Made by a program: the position numbers and the translations under genes. Source: Populus alba (taxonomy: Eukaryota > Streptophyta > Magnoliopsida > Malpighiales > Salicaceae). From it: a DNA stretch of 64,000 nt. Under the pieces are notes generated by a model. It searched no databases and was not told the origin of the DNA. It was given only the letters and a program-made list of their open reading frames with translations. How positions within the stretch are numbered: the stretch's first letter is position 1; each line of letters opens with the position of its first letter. The stretch lies in assembly GCF_005239225.2 (NCBI RefSeq), contig NC_133294.1, forward strand, positions 22,870,527 through 22,934,526, given 5' to 3'. Positions 59,166 through 64,000 of the stretch are shown piece after piece.

Positions 59166-59647
59166 CTCTTGTTTAAGAGGGTTTGTCCATATATATATCC
59201 TACCCTACGTAAACAAACAGAAACACAGCTAGCTTTCAATAATTGAGAAGCAAAAGGCACCATGCTCATACATACATACATACATACATACACAATGACT
59301 TGGATGTATGAAATGAAAGCATGCATAAGAGAGGAGTACCATGGGCCAATTAGCTATGGGAGAGCTGGCTGGCTAGAAAATCTTTAAATGGCTGCTGGCA
59401 TAAGAGAGAGATCGCCACATGCCATAGATGTAGTATACACCGGCCATTAAATGACCATGCAGCTAGCTGATGGAATGGGACAGCGACTGTTTTATTAAAT
59501 TATTGATTTCCTTTCCTCATAAGGATCTATATCTTTCTTCATTTTCCTGGAAATATACTAATTTTACCAAGTATATTTGTGATGATAACATTTCCTTAAT
59601 TTCTATCAATTTAATTATTGATAGGAACAAAAACAAAGAGCTAGTAA
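56887..59647. other. Spacer with TRIM-like fragments
   Basis: No gene supported. It contains TRIM-like sequence (57474-57927), a (GT)n run (about 58637-58650), a (TA)n run (about 59137-59163) and CATA repeats (about 59267-59293). An open frame at 58086-58352 has no recognised domain. Confidence 0.5.
57474..57927 (+). mobile_element. TRIM-like element in LTR-internal-LTR-internal-LTR form (degenerate)
   Basis: Three related terminal repeats start near 57474 (AGAATAATATAAATTATATC), 57640 (TGTTTTAGAAAATAATTTAA) and 57861 (TATTAGAGAATACTATAAAT). The second and third end in GATTTTTTGACA at 57719 and 57927. Directly after the second is TGATATCAAAGTC, close to the initiator-Met-tRNA primer-binding site TGGTATCAGAGC. 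Both internal parts share TTATTTATTTGAT(T/A)AAAAA, then (A/G)AAAGGC or AAACC plus TTTACTTGA, a purine-rich end. There is no coding capacity. The LTRs are about 70-80 bp. Confidence 0.7.
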
Positions 59648-60625
59648 TTAACTTGCTGTGGTCTTGGTGTTTTTAGCCTTGGCAGCATGATCTTCTAACC
59701 AGGACAGGATAGTCTCAAAGACAAGCTCCACATTTTCCTTAGGTTCACCAATCAACACATGCCACATACCAGGAAAGATCTTCAATGTCTTGTCCTTGCT
59801 TGAAGCTGATTCATGCACAAAGCTTGCTGACCTATAATCACATACAAAATCATCCTCCCCATGCACCATTACAAATGGAACCCTTAGGTCACAGCAATGC
59901 ATCCTTATGTACTCAGAAACCCTCAAAAACTCTAACGCAGTTGCCGCCGGAGGCTTCCCTGAGTTCCGACGGTTTGGGTTGTTGGCAACCAGCCTTCTCT
60001 TCCATTCTTCCTTGTATGATCTGCTAGAGACTGGCTTTGAGACCACCACTTTCCATGTCGGTGCAAACAGTGCTGCCAAAGGGAGTAGCTTCTCTAAGGG
60101 CCACATAGGCTTAAACTTACCTGAAATACCACACATAGCACCACTTAATATCAAGCCATCCCATGCATACCCCTGCTTCAAACATATAAGGATTGAAATT
60201 GCCCCTCCTAGTGATTCACCATATAGAAAGGCTGGCAACTTAGGGTTGCTAGCCTTGACCGAGTCAAAAAACTTAATGCAATCACTAACAACATATTGAA
60301 TATTTGGGATATGACCAGCTAGCCCATCTGAGTAGCCATGGCCTTGTAGGTCAAGTGCACAAACCAAGAATCCTGCTTTGGCTATGGCTACAGCAGTTAG
60401 CTCATTGAGCCAACTGCTTTCTGAGGAGTAGCCATGGACCATGGCTACAATCCCTTTTGGCTGAGAAGTGGAATCCGGACGCCAAGATTGTGTGAAGATC
60501 TTCATGTTCTTCTTGTTGAACATGAAGCTTTCTTGGTGAAGAATTTGGTACTTCTTGTAGAATTCTTCTCTTGTGAGGTCTCCATAGGGACTTTTGTCAT
60601 TAGCTTGGTGAATTGGGTGTGACAT
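59648..60625 (-). CDS. Alpha/beta hydrolase, monoacylglycerol lipase / caffeoylshikimate esterase-like
   Basis: Intronless 325-residue Hydrolase_4 (serine aminopeptidase S33) protein. The ATG at 60625 gives MSHPIHQANDK and fits the family length; the open frame extends 45 codons upstream, but that part is hydrophobic leader-like sequence without family support. The oxyanion region is MVHGYSSESSW. LDLQGHGYSDG follows, then the nucleophile Ser138 in GESLGG, the acid in HGEDDFVCD (Asp258 or Asp259), and His289 in GMWHVLIGEP. Family members cleave monoacylglycerols or lysophospholipids, or caffeoyl shikimate in lignin synthesis. This sequence differs enough from true CSE in the lid region that the substrate is left open. 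Confidence 0.9.
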   Translation of the reverse strand: MSHPIHQANDKSPYGDLTREEFYKKYQILHQESFMFNKKNMKIFTQSWRPDSTSQPKGIVAMVHGYSSESSWLNELTAVAIAKAGFLVCALDLQGHGYSDGLAGHIPNIQYVVSDCIKFFDSVKASNPKLPAFLYGESLGGAISILICLKQGYAWDGLILSGAMCGISGKFKPMWPLEKLLPLAALFAPTWKVVVSKPVSSRSYKEEWKRRLVANNPNRRNSGKPPAATALEFLRVSEYIRMHCCDLRVPFVMVHGEDDFVCDYRSASFVHESASSKDKTLKIFPGMWHVLIGEPKENVELVFETILSWLEDHAAKAKNTKTTAS

Positions 60626-60984
60626 TTTCTCGTCTTGAAAGCTAATTAATTGATATAGACAAAAATTAGCAAGAAATAGTTGATGAAGATGGAAAATGCT
60701 GAGGATGATAATGCACTTTATATAGCCAATTGTGATTTGTGAAAATGATTGAACACCCAAATTTTACTGAAAGAAGAAAAGAGTCAGCAATATAGCTAGA
60801 TTCGTGGACAATATGCATGGGATTCTTGGTGGGGAATTATCATTCATACCTAACAAAAGGAATTCTCCTTTTTTTTTTTTTTTTAATCTTCAACCGTCTA
60901 ATTAATTATTAGTCATACCTAACAATTAATGTTGCTGGGGTCAAGAAATACCTATCTCAAAAAATAGAATTAGAATATAAATAT

Positions 60985-61098
60985 GTACAAGTTTTGAAGT
61001 TTTAAAAACTTTTATTTAAACGAATTTATTAAAGAATTATATAAATATATCTTAAAATCTTAAAAATTTAAGATATTAAGTTGATATAATTATTTAAC
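60985..61098 (+). mobile_element. Degenerate TRIM-like remnant
   Basis: GTACAAGTTTTGAAGTTT, then AAAAACTTTTATTTAAACG, TTATTAAAGAATTATATAAA and ATTATTTAACA follow the same order as the 3' internal part plus LTR of the element at 57474-57927. It is heavily mutated. Confidence 0.5.
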
Positions 61099-61187
61099 AA
61101 ACTTATGATTCATTATTCTAAGTTTTTAGATTAAAGATTATGATGATGATTTGTAATCATAATAATTTTTTGTGCATACATATCCAA

Positions 61188-61277
61188 TACAAATACGAAA
61201 ATTTATTACATCTCTTCAAACACAAGACTATATACAAATACGAGATTTCTTGCATCTCTTCAAACACAGGACTTTTA
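61188..61277. repeat. Tandem duplication of a 45-bp unit
   Basis: 61188-61232 and 61233-61277 both begin TACAAATACGA and contain CATCTCTTCAAACACA(A/G)GAC. They differ at only a few bases, so the duplication is recent. Confidence 0.85.
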
Positions 61278-61455
61278 TATATATATATATATATAAAGAC
61301 TCCATTAATAAGTTGGTTCGTACGTAGAAGATAACAGAAAAATAAGAATTAGGATATCCTCAGAACAATCCTTACACGATAAGATATCCTAATTCTTATT
61401 TTCTTTTATCTGCCACCAACCAATTTATTAATAAAATCTTATATATATTATTGTT
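61275..61455. repeat. Long imperfect inverted repeat (foldback)
   Basis: The left arm (about 61275-61358) and right arm (about 61383-61455) are near reverse complements around a 24-base loop. The innermost 20 pairs (AATAAGAATTAGGATATC region) are perfect, and the outer parts (ATTAATAA(G/A)TTGGTT) pair with a few mismatches. Confidence 0.8.
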
Positions 61456-62270
61456 TGGAAGCAAATCATTTGTGTGATCCAAACTTCTAGCTAAGAAGTT
61501 GCCACGAAGCCTTAGTGATTTAATGCGGCTTCTCCTATATTAATTTGTATATATTCCCATTCTCATGTCTGTATCTTATGGTGAGCTAATGGGTTTGGTT
61601 TGAACGTGGCTGGCTTGCTGTTCTTGAAAATTCGTATCCAAATAGCGTGGAATAACTACAAATAAGATCCCCAACTACAGGGAGATGTTCAGTTAATTAA
61701 GTCTCTAAAGCTATCAAAATTAAGGAAACTTGCCCTAACACTATCACATAATACTTAATGTTAACCCACGCTCGTCTATACCCCCCATCAAAAGCAGTAC
61801 TTAGAATAATTCATGAATCGTGATTTCTTCTTCTTCTTCTTCTTGTACATGACACTATTATTGCTTCTTCTTTCGTTTATGTGCCATGATTATGTATACT
61901 AATGAACGTTGACAACAAATAAAATCATGTGTTTTTGATGGCCTTGTTAGAATTATTCATTAAGAGGACTTGTAACATTGAATAAATATTTTGTTTTCTA
62001 TCACTTTCGAATGGGATTTTTTTATCAGCTAAGAAAACTACCAAGGCACAAGAAAATAACGCAACAAATAATTTTTGCTCTTTTTTTAAGGGTTACAGTA
62101 TATATTAAAATCTGATAATTTTGCATTGCTTGATTTTATAATGCTTCAAGGACTTGATTGAAAATCTCATTATAATTGAGGACCTTATTTCCAATGAATT
62201 TCATTTTTGGTGTGTGTGTGTGTATGTTGGTCTTGATAAAAAAATTTTTCCCAAAAAAAAAAAAATGTTA

Positions 62271-62379
62271 ACATGAATCAAGGTTATCAATTCCGTTTCG
62301 ATAAGTGTTTTGTTTTTTGAATTGGAATGAAATGTTTCAGTTTCAGAGTGTTTCGACGTGCCATTTTAGGGTTATACTG

Positions 62380-62422
<43 letters not shown>

Positions 62423-62528
62423 CAAACATAATTCAAATTCAAGATAAATTAATTATAAATTATGCAATACAAACACAATGCCAAACAAATATAATTTCAA
62501 AATTTAAAATATTTCTAAATAGTCAAAG

Positions 62529-62576
<48 letters not shown>

Positions 62577-63143
62577 TCTTTAACTTAAAGTAATTCAACT
62601 TAAATAAATATCAAAATATTATGAAAGTAAAATGTTTTAACAAAAAATTTTTAAATATAAAGTTAGGTCAATGTTATCAAGTGGCTAATGGAATCTAAAT
62701 CATCCCTTGTTTTGCTCAAATTCCTACAAAGTATAAACATGAAAAAAAAAAACAATATGAATATAAACCATATATATTAGTGATAAATATAATTTTAAAA
62801 AATTAATATTATTGTTAATGAAAATAGTAATAATAAATTTCAACATTATTATTAATATCATTGCTATTAAAAATAATAATGAAAAAGAGCTTTTTATAAT
62901 CGGATGGTTTAATTAATGAAATTGAATAAAGTTCAATTTGATTCAATGGCTTTTTAAGAGCGGAACGAAACATGTGGAATGAAACCGGAACGTTTCGGGT
63001 GGAATTTAGCCGAAAAATCCGGAACGGACCGAGATTTAAAATGAGATGAAATTTGTTTCATTTTCTTCTGTTTTTTAAATTGATATGAAATATTTCGATC
63101 ATTTCGGATGGAATAAAATGAAATTGACAACCTTGACATGAAT
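62271..63143. mobile_element. Non-autonomous hAT-type element with target-site duplication
   Basis: The element spans 62279-63135 (857 bp). It begins CAAGGTTATCAATTCC and ends with the complement of CAAGGTTGTCAATTTC. An identical 8-bp direct repeat ACATGAAT flanks it at 62271-62278 and 63136-63143. CAAGG-type ends and an 8-bp duplication are the marks of the hAT superfamily. No transposase is encoded. Inside are two (TA)n tracts (about 62382-62418 and 62531-62573) and subterminal GTTTCG/CGAAAC-rich sequence on both sides. Confidence 0.88.
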
Positions 63144-64000
63144 GACAAATTTGGAACATACTTGTGCCTTTACGCGAGGACATCATCACCTGTGTGGGAT
63201 GATGAACCATGAGCATGATGGGCGTCGTAGAGATTCTGGGTGATGCATTCATGCATAAACCGTCGAGTGATGGCAACAATTTTCTCATCCACAAAACTAG
63301 TTCAATTCTCGCAAGGAAACATACATTGTTCGGAACTTATTTGGCAATATATACATGATTTAAGGCATTAATTAAAAGCTTCAACCATTTTTTTTTAATT
63401 ATTATTATTAATATAAATGTTTAGATTAGTTTGTGTGCACCTCGATTAATTTTACGGATTCTAAAATTAATGATCATGTAAGCCTCTAATAATCATGATA
63501 TTTATAAAACTTAAATTAATAATTTTTAAAAAATATATTCAGACCTAATAAATTAAACAATACCCCTCAAAATTTCTTCAACCATATTCTTAAAGAAAGA
63601 AACGGCAACACTGAATAAAAGAGAATAGTTGCAAAATCTAGGGTTGCTAGACTTATTGATCCATGAGGAAAACCTTTTTGCTTTAGTTAGTATTATAAGA
63701 TAGAAGGGACAAATATACAAAATACACCTATCTCTATAATAATTTTTATATTTTCAAAATAAAAAATATAAAACTCTGCTATTTTCTGTATGATACAGTA
63801 ACCAATCACCCATCGTAATGATAAAAAGAAGTCGTCACTCCTTCAAATCTAAGTGCTCGCAGTCCAATAGCTTGCAAATAACCTATGGCCATGGATTGAA
63901 GAAGGCAGTGACGTCTATGGACGGAGCCTGAAGCTGAAAGAGGCTTTAAAAACCATGCATATTTAGTATTAAGAGCTTCATTCAATGTCCCCTCTGAGAT
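63144..64000. other. Right-hand end of the window
   Basis: No gene recognised. The last 200 bases are less AT-rich and could be the promoter or leader of a gene beyond the window, but nothing identifies it. Confidence 0.4.

Larger units (their letters stand above)
60626..62277. other. Upstream of the hydrolase gene, repeat-rich
   Basis: No gene. It has a worn TRIM-like remnant (60985-61098), a 45-bp tandem duplication (61188-61277), a long foldback (61275-61455) and a (TTC)n run (about 61823-61845). Confidence 0.55.

Noticed and set aside
60626..60760. N-terminal extension of the hydrolase to the upstream start
   Set aside because: Family members begin close to MSHPIH-type starts; the extra 45 residues look like translated leader sequence, and a hydrophobic signal would conflict with the usual location.
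62305..62583. Open frame rich in Tyr-Ile repeats
   Set aside because: Produced by (TA)n microsatellites inside the hAT element; not a gene.
1..64000. CRISPR arrays, operons, tRNA or rRNA genes
   Set aside because: None seen. The sequence is eukaryotic nuclear DNA, and I found no cloverleaf or rRNA signatures by eye; a tRNAscan search would be decisive for small RNA genes.

Overview
The window is a stretch of nuclear DNA from a dicot plant. It is AT-rich, with intron-containing genes with GT-AG splice sites, chloroplast- and plant-specific gene families, and degenerate plant transposons. The proteins and the type of dispersed repeat suggest a woody rosid, most likely poplar or willow (Salicaceae). 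That placement is an inference, not something I could test. I rebuilt the spliced genes by hand from splice sites, reading phase and family conservation; the exon sums are all divisible by three.

Layout. 1-7.1 kb: two tandem intronless berberine-bridge-enzyme-like FAD oxidases (+). 7.8-10.1 kb: a graveyard holding a Copia polyprotein remnant, a germin-like pseudogene and a PP2C phosphatase fragment. 10.5-14.4 kb: histidinol dehydrogenase (-, 14 exons). 15.5-16.5 kb: two tandem segmental duplications, one copying the 3' end of the next gene. 16.3-19.9 kb: a TPR protein of the POLLENLESS3/MS5/TDM1 family (-, 5 exons). 21.2-27.4 kb: HEN1 small-RNA 2'-O-methyltransferase (-, 9 exons). 29.9-33.7 kb: a GHR1-type LRR receptor pseudokinase (-, 3 exons). 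37.8-38.6 kb: an intact germin-like protein (-, 2 exons). 41.7-43.9 kb: a small probable chloroplast membrane protein (+, 4 exons). 44.7-45.15 kb: an HSP90 pseudogene. 45.5-50.7 kb: the OLA1/YchF ATPase (+, 12 exons). 51.6-56.9 kb: AAE14, the o-succinylbenzoyl-CoA ligase of phylloquinone synthesis (+, 10 exons). 59.6-60.6 kb: a monoacylglycerol-lipase/caffeoylshikimate-esterase-like hydrolase (-, intronless). The remainder to 64 kb is repeat-rich, with TRIM-like LTR fragments, a non-autonomous hAT element and a long foldback.

The genes are not an operon or one pathway; each acts alone. The order is still informative. BBE cluster, MS5/TDM1, HEN1 and GHR1 is also the order I recall on Arabidopsis chromosome 4 (about At4g20800 to At4g20940). 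OLA1 and AAE14 are likewise close together on Arabidopsis chromosome 1 (At1g30580, At1g30520). The window therefore looks like a conserved ancestral gene block, interrupted by local duplications and transposons. I saw no clearly new multi-gene system. The best leads are regulatory and structural: MSA-type motifs before the TPR gene, a palindromic G-box before AAE14, a duplicated HEN1 start region, and an active-site change in the first BBE-like oxidase.
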